From assembly GCA_964499285.1 (NCBI GenBank), contig CAZCLA010000004.1, forward strand, positions 74,364-138,363: DNA of 64,000 nucleotides, in the 5' to 3' direction. A program made the translations under genes and the position numbers. Shown in pieces: positions 51,830-59,464 of this stretch. This DNA comes from JAGFIY01 sp964499285. GTDB lineage: Bacteria > Bacteroidota > Ignavibacteria > Ignavibacteriales > Melioribacteraceae. The notes under the pieces were generated by a model. It made no database searches. It was not told the DNA's origin and saw only the letters and a list, made by a program, of their open reading frames with translations. The stretch's first letter is position 1, and the number at the start of each line of letters is the position of its first letter.

Positions 51830-52670
51830 CATTGCTTTTAGTTTTCTTTTTAATTAAGTCAATCAAGCCGATAAACTCTGTTCTTATTTTATCGGAATTA
51901 TTAACCGGTAATATTCCATTCGAGTATGCTTCTGCAATTTTTCTATCAAAAGGAATCCTTAACATTACTTCGATTTGATTTTTAGTTAAATAGTTATCCA
52001 ATTCATCAAAAGTTTCATCATACTTATTAATTACGACACCGAAAGGAACGTTTATATTTTTCACAACATCAATTGCAAGTTTTAAGTCGTTTAACCCGAA
52101 AGGAGTTGATTCGGTTACAAGCAAACAGAAATCCGAATTTTTTACGGTTTCAACCATAGAGCAGGATGTCCCGGGAGGTGAATCGATAATATTAATCTTC
52201 TCGTTATCAATATTTTCTTTTACTTTTTTTATTAGAGGAATTGCAGTTGCCTCGCCAATATTCAAAAGTCCATCGTAAAACTTTATTCCATTTGCGGTTA
52301 TTCCGCTTCTTAGCTTACCTAGCACTTTTGGAGTTTCGGTAATTGCATTTTGTGGACAAAAATATTCACACGCTCCGCAGCTATGACACATTTCTTCGAA
52401 AAGGAGAATCTCAAACTTCAGATTTATTAACGCATTGAACTCACATACCTCAATACACTTTCCGCAGAAATCACATTTTTCAAAATCAATTTTTGGAAGA
52501 AGTTTGTTTACGGATTCTTCGGAGGTAAACTTTGGCTGCAGCATTAAATGTCCGTTCGGTTCTTCTACGTCACAGTCTATGTATGTACTTTTCGGTATTA
52601 CTGAAGCCAAACTTGCGGCAACTATTGTTTTGCCTGTTCCTCCTTTCCCCGATGCAATTGAGATAATCAA
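51786..52670 (-). CDS. MinD-type ATPase with two [4Fe-4S] motifs (2), repeat-derived C-terminus
   Basis: This 294-aa paralogue of the neighbouring ATPase has Walker A GKGGTGKT (8-15) and cluster motifs C66-C69-C72-C76 (CDFCGKCIEVC) and C95-C98-C101-C105 (CHSCGACEYFC). A DSPPGTSCS segment matches the Walker B/switch region. The last residues, roughly GTQMTQKKLINTDF, and the stop codon are encoded within a dispersed inverted-repeat element, so the native end was probably a few residues earlier. Its paralogue would make a heterodimer, as is thought for DVU2103/2104. It precedes the other ATPase gene and follows a NifX-type gene. Confidence 0.9.
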   Translation of the reverse strand: MIISIASGKGGTGKTIVAASLASVIPKSTYIDCDVEEPNGHLMLQPKFTSEESVNKLLPKIDFEKCDFCGKCIEVCEFNALINLKFEILLFEEMCHSCGACEYFCPQNAITETPKVLGKLRSGITANGIKFYDGLLNIGEATAIPLIKKVKENIDNEKINIIDSPPGTSCSMVETVKNSDFCLLVTESTPFGLNDLKLAIDVVKNINVPFGVVINKYDETFDELDNYLTKNQIEVMLRIPFDRKIAEAYSNGILPVNNSDKIRTEFIGLIDLIKKKTKSNGTQMTQKKLINTDF

Positions 52671-52682
52671 GTCATTCTCCTT

Positions 52683-53066
52683 TCAACACTCTTGCTCATG
52701 ATCGTGACCTGCGCACTCTTCGTAACCGCTTAGTTTATTTTGAAGAAAAAGATTGAGAGCTTCTTCATACTTTAACCCAGGTGCAGTGATCACTTCAATT
52801 CCATATTGATGAAAATTTGCGACGGCTTTACGTCCCATTCCACCGGCGATAATTGTGTTTACATCAAATTGTCTAATGTAGCCGGGGAGTTGACACTGTC
52901 CACCATGATGACCGCTCAATGGATTAAAGTATGTTTCCTTCATTACTATTTCATTGTCCAGATTAATTTCACAGACAATAAATTTTGAACATCTTCCAAA
53001 ATGTTCGGCAACTTTATCGATGTTTCCCGCACATTCTTCAATTGCTATTGCTAATCTTTGGTTCAT
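52683..53066 (-). CDS. NifX/MTH1175-type protein with Cys/His-rich tail (2)
   Basis: This 127-aa NifX-type protein has the core motif VAEHFGRCSKFIVCEI, HHGGQCQLPGYI and AGGMGRKAVANFHQYGIEVI. Its C-terminal extension SGYEECAGHDHEQEC adds two Cys and two His, a likely metal-binding or redox tail not found in the other two NifX-type proteins. It ends 12 bases before the start of a [4Fe-4S] ATPase gene and starts 23 bases after another NifX-type gene, so all three belong to one operon. Confidence 0.92.
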   Translation of the reverse strand: MNQRLAIAIEECAGNIDKVAEHFGRCSKFIVCEINLDNEIVMKETYFNPLSGHHGGQCQLPGYIRQFDVNTIIAGGMGRKAVANFHQYGIEVITAPGLKYEEALNLFLQNKLSGYEECAGHDHEQEC

Positions 53067-53089
53067 ATTATTTCCCGCTTAAGAATTGA

Positions 53090-53479
53090 TTAAAATTTTC
53101 CCCTGTTTCTGTATCTTTTCCCTCTGCCACTTTCAAAATCATTGGGGGGTTTTGCTTTGTCGAGTTTTCCTCTATTGAATAATTCAATTACGCTTTGCGA
53201 TTTATTCTTATTTGATTTATAAACTTTTATTCCAGCCGATTCCAAAAAGATGAGAGCTTGATTACCAATTTTGCTCACGATGAGCACATCACAATTATGT
53301 TCGATCAGTAGTTGAGATGTTTGAATTCCAGCGCCGTCGAATGCGGCTGCATATGGATTCATGATTATTTTTTTTGATTGGTCTTCGGAGTTATAAATTA
53401 AAAGATATTTACAGCGTCCAAAGACATCTGACAACTCCGAATCAATACTATTTGTCTCAACGGCTAATGCGATTATCAT
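53090..53479 (-). CDS. NifX/MTH1175-type protein with basic tail (3)
   Basis: This 129-aa NifX-type protein has the core SDVFGRCKYLLIYN, DGAGIQTSQLLIEHNCDVLIVSKIG and FLESAGIKVY. The C-terminal tail FESGRGKRYRNRGKF is basic and glycine-containing, similar in flavour to the Gly/Arg protein encoded just upstream. It starts 2 bases after the stop of that Gly/Arg-rich protein gene. Three NifX-type paralogues in one operon is more than the one or two usual in ORP clusters. Confidence 0.9.
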   Translation of the reverse strand: MIIALAVETNSIDSELSDVFGRCKYLLIYNSEDQSKKIIMNPYAAAFDGAGIQTSQLLIEHNCDVLIVSKIGNQALIFLESAGIKVYKSNKNKSQSVIELFNRGKLDKAKPPNDFESGRGKRYRNRGKF

Positions 53480-53481
53480 TC

Positions 53482-53760
53482 TTAATCATCTTTGTTTGAA
53501 TTTTTGGGAGAATCGTTATCGGATTTTCTACCGTTGCCATGTCCTCGTCCGTATCCTCTTCCAATACCTCTGCCGCGTCCTCTTCCGCCGCCGAAACCAA
53601 AGCCGCCACCGCGCGGTCTTCCGCCTCGTCCGCGTCCGTATACAAAGTCATCTTTTTCGTTTGATTCTTTTGTTGAAGAATCTTTATCACGGCATCGTCC
53701 CCTTTTTCTTCCTGTTAAAGGTCCTCTGCCTTCAGGACCGGTTCCATTAAAATTTGGCAT
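53482..53760 (-). CDS. DUF5320-type Gly/Arg-rich small protein
   Basis: This 92-aa protein begins MPNFNGTGPEGRGPLTGRKRGRC, the diagnostic DUF5320 N-terminus found beside NifX/MinD genes in anaerobes. The middle is a low-complexity run of Gly and Arg (such as GRGRGRGIGRGYGRGHGNG), and the end is acidic. Its biochemical role is unknown. Neighbours strongly favour a part in the ORP-type complex. The GGAGG-like AGGAGG precedes the ATG at 53760. Overlapping frames on both strands (shadow frames) have no support. Confidence 0.88.
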   Translation of the reverse strand: MPNFNGTGPEGRGPLTGRKRGRCRDKDSSTKESNEKDDFVYGRGRGGRPRGGGFGFGGGRGRGRGIGRGYGRGHGNGRKSDNDSPKNSNKDD

Positions 53761-53958
53761 AATTTCCTCCTATGTTTTATTGCTTTGATGACTATTACCG
53801 TAAGTTTTAGAGTGTGCTATGTACATCCGAATAACCCCCGGCTAAAAACCTGCCCGTCCGTCAGGCGGGGTCGGGGCAAATGAAAGTTACGTAACAGACT
53901 CTGAAACCGATGGCAATTTTTAACTTAATTACTCACTTTAAAGTTTTTCAATGGACAT
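53761..53958. repeat. 198-bp spacer with a GC-rich palindromic element
   Basis: The spacer holds CCTGCCCGTCCGTCAGGCGGG (53849-53869; CCTG...CAGG pairing plus CCCG/CGGG), which stands out from the AT-rich surroundings and resembles small dispersed palindromes of Bacteroidota. No sigma54 motif with correct spacing was found for the gene to its left. Confidence 0.55.
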
Positions 53959-54180
53959 TCAATCAACCTTCTTCACTAAATCGCAATCGCATTTAAAGCC
54001 GTTCTCTTCGAAATAATTTATGATTGCTTTTACTTTTTCTTTCGGATATTTCTCTCGCAAATACCATTCAGTATGTGAAAAATCATCTTTACATTTATTT
54101 TCAATTGAAACCACGTGCTCTAAGTACGCTTGCAGCATTACTATTTCGTTGATAGAAACAGGTTGTTTGTTTTTCATCAT
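53959..54180 (-). CDS. Small Cys-containing protein, DUF2695-like
   Basis: This 73-aa protein is mostly helical and ends NYFEENGFKCDCDLVKKVD, with a CDCxL motif like the C-terminus of DUF2695 proteins (CDCEVL). The earlier Cys in SIENKCKDDF may join in metal binding. It is short but coding-like, in a co-oriented run, and starts 29 bases after its upstream neighbour ends. The assignment is tentative. Confidence 0.65.
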   Translation of the reverse strand: MMKNKQPVSINEIVMLQAYLEHVVSIENKCKDDFSHTEWYLREKYPKEKVKAIINYFEENGFKCDCDLVKKVD

Positions 54181-54209
54181 ATTTTATTTGCTTAAATTCC
54201 TTATAATTT

Positions 54210-54449
54210 TTATTCTGAACCCCAGTTCGTAAAACCGGAAACATGCGGCTCTTGTACCTCTTCTTCAATTAATTCATGTGAAAGTATCCGATCAACCTTA
54301 CAAGATTTTAGTAACCTAACAATCTCGCGGCATTCTATCTTCTTATTAGCTTCAACAAGTTCAATTGCTTCGTCTAAAGAAGATGCTTCGACCATCATTT
54401 TTCCGAGAGCACAAAATTGACAGTAGATTATAAATTTTCTGTTGATCAT
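54210..54449 (-). CDS. Small hypothetical protein with CxxC motif
   Basis: This 79-aa protein has no recognised family. It has YCQFCALGKMMVEASSLDEAIELVEA near the start (CxxC, a likely metal or redox site), then KKIECREIVRLLKSCKVDRIL with two more Cys. The pattern is a small beta-alpha-beta redox-type protein. It belongs to the same minus-strand run as the NifX and ATPase genes, which suggests an accessory metal-handling role, but only by position. Confidence 0.6.
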   Translation of the reverse strand: MINRKFIIYCQFCALGKMMVEASSLDEAIELVEANKKIECREIVRLLKSCKVDRILSHELIEEEVQEPHVSGFTNWGSE

Positions 54450-54536
54450 TTTAGTACCTCATTATTTATTCGTTCAGCCAGAATAACTGTTTTTAATTGT
54501 TTTCAGTTTCGGGCTATTCTACTTCTTCCAATCTTA

Positions 54537-54848
54537 TTAAATCACCAGCACAGAGTTTTGAGAATCGCCGTAGTGAGTTTGGACCTGTCTATCTGCGTCC
54601 GGTTCAACTAGCCAAACTTCGTTATCGCATAAGTACTTAAAATGATATTCCTTGCCGCTTTCTAAATCTAGTTCGAGACAAATCGAACCGTCTGATTTTG
54701 TATGAGTCATTTTATTTTTATGCGGATCCCAGTTATTGAAATCTCCAACGACGCTTATCTCACCAAAGTTTTTGTTTAATTCTTTCGGTAAAGAGAAAGT
54801 TACACGACAAACTTTTTTATCTGATGAGTATTTCTTATCAATAGCCAT
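54537..54848 (-). CDS. CBM48/glycogen-binding-like domain protein
   Basis: This 103-aa protein is a stand-alone AMPK/isoamylase early-set (CBM48) domain. The pattern is seen in VTFSLPKELNKNFGEISVVGDFNNWDPHKNKMT, then GKEYHFKYLCDNEVWLVEPDADR, with the GDFNNWD motif typical of glycan binding. Finding it in a run of Fe-S/metal genes is unusual. It may be a regulator sensing glycogen state, or a repurposed fold. A tight gap (20 bases) separates it from the radical SAM gene upstream. Confidence 0.88.
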   Translation of the reverse strand: MAIDKKYSSDKKVCRVTFSLPKELNKNFGEISVVGDFNNWDPHKNKMTHTKSDGSICLELDLESGKEYHFKYLCDNEVWLVEPDADRQVQTHYGDSQNSVLVI

Positions 54849-54868
54849 TTTATATCCTCTCAGTTATT

Positions 54869-55828
54869 TTAATTCACTTGTTCAGTGGATTTTTCAAAAC
54901 TCTTTATGTAATACTTTCTGCCCGAGTAAATGACTTCTTTGAGTTTATTTTCGTTCAATAAATTTTCTATAATTCCCCAATCGGAATCTGCTTTGACTAA
55001 AAAATCTCCAACAGCATCTTTAGTCATGGGATGAACTGATACAATGCTGAGTAATTCTGATTCAACTTCGTTTAAGTAAGTAAAATCAATGCCTTCGCCG
55101 GAAAAGAGAAACTCGGCGTTGTCTAAGTAATTGCTGAAAATTTGGTAAGCAATATTCAAGCTGTTCTCCCGCGGTATTTCAACATTCTTTTCGGCAGGCG
55201 GGCGAGTAGGAACAAGTATATAAGACTTCTGCGGATTTATTTTTTGAATATATTTTGCCGTTTTGTTAAGCGATTCAAGAGTATCGTTAACACGACGCAC
55301 AAGCATTGTTTCGGTTACAAGTGCTCCTTCATATTCTTTTGTAAATGTTTCTATCCCTTGAAGTATTTTTTCGTAATTCAGTTTACCATGCGGTCTGTTA
55401 ATTTTGTGCCAAACATTTTGATAAACCGAATCAACTTTAACTGAAACCCAGTCGGCAAGTTTTAGTTCATCTCTTACTTCGGGCATCCACAAAAGTGATG
55501 CGTTTGTGATTATTGCTGTATTTATCCCCAATGGTTTTAATAATTCAATTGATTTGCCGAGATTTATATCGAGTGTAGGTTCACCATCCGGAACAAAAGT
55601 TATGTAATCTATCTTTTCGCCTGCCTTAATTAGCTGGTTTACTTTTTCGGAAACGACTTTAAAAATTTCATCGGGTTTATAGTATTCTTTTCTGTTAACA
55701 CACATAGAATCCGTAATGCCGACTTGACAGTAAATACAAGAGTATGAACAAACTTTAGGTGGAATGTTATTTACCCCAAGACTTCTTCCGAGCCTGCGTG
55801 AAGGTATCGGACCAAATACAATTGACAT
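54869..55828 (-). CDS. Radical SAM protein
   Basis: This 319-aa radical SAM enzyme has the cluster motif C27-x3-C31-x2-C34 (CSYSCIYCQVG). The N-terminus MSIVFGPIPSRRLGRSLGV and FVPDGEPTLDINLGK (the GE motif region) fit a family of radical SAM proteins often beside NifX/Mrp-type genes in anaerobes. The C-terminal 90 residues include a winged-helix-like region (VHPMTKDAVGDFLVKADSDWG). Its substrate is unknown. Confidence 0.9.
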   Translation of the reverse strand: MSIVFGPIPSRRLGRSLGVNNIPPKVCSYSCIYCQVGITDSMCVNRKEYYKPDEIFKVVSEKVNQLIKAGEKIDYITFVPDGEPTLDINLGKSIELLKPLGINTAIITNASLLWMPEVRDELKLADWVSVKVDSVYQNVWHKINRPHGKLNYEKILQGIETFTKEYEGALVTETMLVRRVNDTLESLNKTAKYIQKINPQKSYILVPTRPPAEKNVEIPRENSLNIAYQIFSNYLDNAEFLFSGEGIDFTYLNEVESELLSIVSVHPMTKDAVGDFLVKADSDWGIIENLLNENKLKEVIYSGRKYYIKSFEKSTEQVN

Positions 55829-55859
55829 GACTAACTCACCAACTTTTTAGAGAAAATTT

Positions 55860-56177
55860 TCATTTCATTTTATCCCAAATAACAAGTATAAAGGCACCGG
55901 TTTTAGAAGTGTAAGGTCCGTGATTTTTATGTGCCGGAATAAATCTGTATGCACCCGAATTGAAAGTTACTCCTTCGCTTTCATATTCACCTTCTAGCAC
56001 AATGTGCTGCTCATTATAAATATGAGTGTGAGAATCCATATGGAACCCTTTAGGAAGTTTTAGCAGAACAGTTTTGAACCCGCCTTCATCGCGGAGGGTT
56101 TTCATTCTTGTCCCCACTTGATACCCGGAAGCCTCCTCCCAGCCGAGTTCTTCATAGATATTTTTAATGTTCGTCAT
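55860..56177 (-). CDS. Cupin-domain protein
   Basis: This 105-aa single-domain cupin has motif 1 as HMDSHTHIYNEQHIVLEGEYE, with the His/Glu metal set, and motif 2 as YRFIPAHKNHGPYTS. It is likely a small metal-binding barrel, whose substrate or regulatory ligand is not evident. It lies between the radical SAM and CGGC-type genes in the ORP-like run, 31 bases before the radical SAM gene. Confidence 0.9.
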   Translation of the reverse strand: MTNIKNIYEELGWEEASGYQVGTRMKTLRDEGGFKTVLLKLPKGFHMDSHTHIYNEQHIVLEGEYESEGVTFNSGAYRFIPAHKNHGPYTSKTGAFILVIWDKMK

Positions 56178-56198
56178 TTTATCCTCCCTTTAGTTTGG

Positions 56199-56648
56199 TC
56201 AATTATATGCCAAACGTATTTCTCTTTTGTTCAGAGTCGGTTTAATAAGTTCTTTCCACTCAGGAGTATTCCAAGTATCTAACTTCTCGTGCGTTGTAAA
56301 ATACTTTTCGGGTATGGGGTGGGTACCAACAACAACCGGGATTCCGTAATATGTTTCGATAAAGTTTTTGAAATAATTAATGTGGGGGCATGGCGGGTAG
56401 CCAACCACCATGCCCGTTGCCAGATGAATTACATCGACTTTGTTCTTGCTCATTTCCCCAGGAGCGTATTCTATGTTTCCACCCGGGCAACCTCCACAAC
56501 TTGTATAACCTACAAGTTCTATATCTTTCCCTTTATAAATTTCGAATGCACCTTCTCTTTCACGCATTGCTCTAAAACACTTCCCGCCAGCACAGTCTTT
56601 ATAGCGGTCACAGATAATTATGCCGATTCTTACTTTTGAGTTATTCAT
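56199..56648 (-). CDS. CGGC-domain protein
   Basis: This 149-aa protein of the CGGC family has a CGGCPGG motif (YTSCGGCPGGNIEYAPGEM), a first Cys pair in CDRYKDCAGGKC and HLATGMVVGYPPCPH. Families carrying this motif occur in anaerobes and probably bind metal. The frame is open to 56666, but the ATG at 56648 has AAGGAA just upstream and gives the usual MNNSKVRIGIIICDRY start, overlapping the TrmO gene stop by 8 bases. Confidence 0.88.
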   Translation of the reverse strand: MNNSKVRIGIIICDRYKDCAGGKCFRAMREREGAFEIYKGKDIELVGYTSCGGCPGGNIEYAPGEMSKNKVDVIHLATGMVVGYPPCPHINYFKNFIETYYGIPVVVGTHPIPEKYFTTHEKLDTWNTPEWKELIKPTLNKREIRLAYN

Positions 56649-57156
56649 TTTTGTTTTCCTTAGCATCTTTAGTAAATCTTTTATCCGCCTTAGTTGTTTT
56701 TGATAGATGTGCTGAATTTTCCAGCCATCCGAATTTTGAATTCATTACTTTATCAAAATCTCTTACATAAGGTTTTATATCCAGCAAGGGAGTACCGTCT
56801 ACCACATCAATGTTTTCAACGAATATTTTATTTGCTTCAATTTTGTTTAACTTGACGACTGAAAGCCCTATAGAATTTGGTCTAATGGGAGCTCTCGTAG
56901 CAAATATTCCTCTTTCTTCTTTGTCGAGAAAAGGCACAACACGCAGCGAATAACCCTCGTTTAGATGAAAATGATAGATCAAAATGATATGTGAGAATCC
57001 ATCTAAGTCTTTTAAGCCGGACATATATTTATTATCCAGTTCAACGACGCCGGTAACATTTTCAGCGCCCGACGGTTGAATTGGAACACCGTCGCTGCTA
57101 TTATATTGCGTGCGGATTACTCCAATCGGCTCATATGTTATTTTATTATTTTTCAT
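56641..57156 (-). CDS. tRNA (N6-threonylcarbamoyladenosine-37-N6)-methyltransferase-like protein, TrmO family
   Basis: This 171-aa protein matches the TsaA/TrmO family, SAM-dependent beta-barrel methyltransferases. Key stretches are YEPIGVIRTQYNSSDGVPIQPSGA, GLKDLDGFSHIILIYHF, FATRAPIRPNSIGLSVVKL and DGTPLLDIKPYVRDFD. Beyond tRNA m6t6A37 formation, family members in ORP-like clusters may have metal-linked roles, so function here is uncertain. Start overlaps the Mrp stop by 11 bases. Confidence 0.9.
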   Translation of the reverse strand: MKNNKITYEPIGVIRTQYNSSDGVPIQPSGAENVTGVVELDNKYMSGLKDLDGFSHIILIYHFHLNEGYSLRVVPFLDKEERGIFATRAPIRPNSIGLSVVKLNKIEANKIFVENIDVVDGTPLLDIKPYVRDFDKVMNSKFGWLENSAHLSKTTKADKRFTKDAKENKNE

Positions 57157-58000
57157 CTGCGTGCATAGCTTTTGAACTTAATTGCTCTTCCTTAAAATGA
57201 TTTTCTATCGAGTCTACAATAGAAGTAAATGCTTCACTTACTTCACCGGTTGGTTTGTTTAAAACAACCGGTTTACCGGAATCACCAGAAATTCTTGCGT
57301 CTATGTCAATCGGTATTGAGCCGAGGAAAGGAACACCGAACTCATCGGCTAATCTTTTACCTCCGCCTTCGCCGAAGATATTTACAACTGCGCTGCAATG
57401 CGGACAAACAAAGCCGGACATATTTTCAACAACACCTATAAATGGAATCTCAAGTTTTCGTGCCATATTAATTGCACGTTCGGCGTCAATTACGGAAACG
57501 TCTTGCGGAGTTGTTACTATAACTGCGTACTGCGGTTTCATCTTTTGTGCAATTGTTAAAATTTCATCGCCGGTTCCCGGCGGCAAATCTGCAATCAGAT
57601 ATTCAAGCTCGCCCCAATCAACATCAGCCAAAAATTGATTGATAACTTTTGAACGCATTGGTCCACGCCAAATAACAGGCTGCCCCGGGTCGATTAACGA
57701 TGCAATTGAAATCATCTTGACACCGTATTTTTCAAACGGAATTATCTTTTCGTTCAAAACAATAACTTGATCTTTAACATCAAGCATCTTTGCAACATTG
57801 GGACCGGTTATGTCTGCGTCTAATATTCCGCTTGCAAAACCGTTGAGCTGAAAACCGTAAGCAAGATTTACGCTTACGGTTGTTTTGCCGACTCCCCCCT
57901 TACCGCTGAAGACAGCTATTCTATGTTTTATTTTTGAGATACTGTTCTCTATTCTTTTATCTTCTTCTGCGAGCGCTTGTTTTTTCTTTTCGTCGTTCAT
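57146..58000 (-). CDS. Mrp/NBP35-family Fe-S cluster carrier ATPase
   Basis: This 284-aa ATPase carries Fe-S clusters, with Walker A FSGKGGVGKTT, then DADITGPNVAKML, PPGTGDEILTI and the carrier motif FVCPHC near residue 207. The C-terminal part lacks the fused NifX domain of Desulfovibrio MrpORP, but three stand-alone NifX-type genes lie in the same run. The first 25 residues are charged and lack the DUF59 domain common in other Mrp proteins. It follows an FAD oxidoreductase gene by 14 bases. Confidence 0.95.
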   Translation of the reverse strand: MNDEKKKQALAEEDKRIENSISKIKHRIAVFSGKGGVGKTTVSVNLAYGFQLNGFASGILDADITGPNVAKMLDVKDQVIVLNEKIIPFEKYGVKMISIASLIDPGQPVIWRGPMRSKVINQFLADVDWGELEYLIADLPPGTGDEILTIAQKMKPQYAVIVTTPQDVSVIDAERAINMARKLEIPFIGVVENMSGFVCPHCSAVVNIFGEGGGKRLADEFGVPFLGSIPIDIDARISGDSGKPVVLNKPTGEVSEAFTSIVDSIENHFKEEQLSSKAMHADEK

Positions 58001-58014
58001 AATATTTCCTCATA

Positions 58015-59364
58015 TTAAACCGGTTGATATTTATACCATTTTTTGATTGCATCAACAGTTGCGTTAATAATAGGATAAGCAATTGGCGATGTTGTAAGAA
58101 GGGGATGAGTTCCTATTTGCAATGTGTCTATATCCATATCCGTCATTTTGTTTAGAATCATAACCGAAAGCATATTGATCATTTCACCTACCGAATCGCC
58201 GCCTGAAATTTGCGCACCTAACAAATTATGCGAGTAAGTTGAAAAGAGAAGTTTTACCGTAAGTTCTGATGCACCGGGGAGTTTGCCCGGATGTCTGTCC
58301 GGTGCTTTTGCAACGCCGACTGTATATTCGAGACCTTTTTCTTTTGCCCGTTTTTCAGTTAGCCCACTTACAGCAAACGCAGTGTTTCCGATTTTAGTCG
58401 AAAAAGTGCCGAGAACACCTTGATATTTTCTAATTACTTTTATTGAATATAGATTTGAACCGACAAGCCTGCCTTCAGCCATTGCGGTTGATGCAAGCAT
58501 AATGTTTGTAAACTCGCCTGTGAAGTAATCATACTTTGCGGCGCAATCACCAATTGCAAAAACGTCTCTATCTGATGTTCTTAAATAGTCGTCAACTAAA
58601 ATTCCTTTATCTTCTTCATAGACCAAGTCAAATCTCTCGGCTAAATCTACATTTGGTTTATAGCCGCAAGAAATTATCAACAAATCACAATCAATGTTTG
58701 AGCCGTCGCTTAGCTCAACACCTTTAACGCTTTTATCACCTGTAATTTTTTTAATGCTTTTGCCTGTAACGACTTTCCCGTTATTCGATTCAATTATTTC
58801 TTTTAACTTTATGCCGAATTCATCATCCATTGTTGGTAAAAGGTTATCCATCATTTCAACAACGGTAACATCTTTTCCGGCTTTTAAAAGTTCATCGGTT
58901 ACTTCAACACCGATATATCCGCCGCCGAGTATTACAATTTTCTTTGCTTCGTTTATTTTTGTTTTCAGTTCATTAAGATATTCTCTGTTTTTTCTAACTA
59001 GGAAAACATTGTTTTTATCTACGCCTTCAATTTTAGGTTTAACTGCCCGAGAACCAACAGCTAAAACGAGTTTGTTAAATTCAATGTCTTCGTCATTATC
59101 TAGAATTATTTTATGGTCGGTTCTGCTGACTGCTTCACTGTTTATTATGTCTATCTTTGCTGCTTGTAATGGATTATCCGGAAGTATATTATCATCAACT
59201 TCTTTTAATGTGTGAAGCGTGTAAGGAATACCGCAGGGGATCATAGGTTTGGATTCTTTTCTAATTAAAGCTATCGTTTTATCCGGATATGTGTTTTTTG
59301 CAGAAAGAGCACAGGCAACTCCTGCCGGTCCACCTCCAATAATTACAATATCATACTGTTTCAT
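58015..59364 (-). CDS. FAD-dependent pyridine nucleotide-disulfide oxidoreductase (NADH oxidase/CoA-disulfide reductase type)
   Basis: This 449-aa flavoprotein has the FAD fold VIIGGGPAGVACAL, a single redox Cys44 (IPCGIPYTL, as in NADH oxidase and CoA-disulfide reductase), NAD fold IVILGGGYIGVEVTDEL, FAIGDCAA and a C-terminal dimerisation domain (ASELTVKLLFS). It could reduce O2, disulfides or polysulfide in the redox economy of the cluster. The ATG at 59364 abuts an N gap. Joining it to the upstream gene across the gap would give a false 918-aa fusion. Confidence 0.93.
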   Translation of the reverse strand: MKQYDIVIIGGGPAGVACALSAKNTYPDKTIALIRKESKPMIPCGIPYTLHTLKEVDDNILPDNPLQAAKIDIINSEAVSRTDHKIILDNDEDIEFNKLVLAVGSRAVKPKIEGVDKNNVFLVRKNREYLNELKTKINEAKKIVILGGGYIGVEVTDELLKAGKDVTVVEMMDNLLPTMDDEFGIKLKEIIESNNGKVVTGKSIKKITGDKSVKGVELSDGSNIDCDLLIISCGYKPNVDLAERFDLVYEEDKGILVDDYLRTSDRDVFAIGDCAAKYDYFTGEFTNIMLASTAMAEGRLVGSNLYSIKVIRKYQGVLGTFSTKIGNTAFAVSGLTEKRAKEKGLEYTVGVAKAPDRHPGKLPGASELTVKLLFSTYSHNLLGAQISGGDSVGEMINMLSVMILNKMTDMDIDTLQIGTHPLLTTSPIAYPIINATVDAIKKWYKYQPV

Positions 59365-59464
59365 NNNNNNNNNNNNNNNNNNNNNNNNNNNNNNNNNNNN
59401 NNNNNNNNNNNNNNNNNNNNNNNNNNNNNNNNNNNNNNNNNNNNNNNNNNNNNNNNNNNNNNNN
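59365..59464. other. Assembly gap (100 N) between the SDR and FAD oxidoreductase genes
   Basis: The placeholder hides the 3' end of the SDR gene and any spacer. Flanks do not overlap. Confidence 0.95.

Noticed and set aside
50060..53066. Nitrogenase-related role for the NifX-type genes
   Set aside because: No nif structural or biosynthesis genes (nifHDKEN) lie in the window. Neighbours match ORP-type clusters instead.
53457..53788. Overlapping frames on both strands over the Gly/Arg-rich gene
   Set aside because: They are composition-driven shadows of the DUF5320-type gene, which has a conserved N-terminus and ribosome site.
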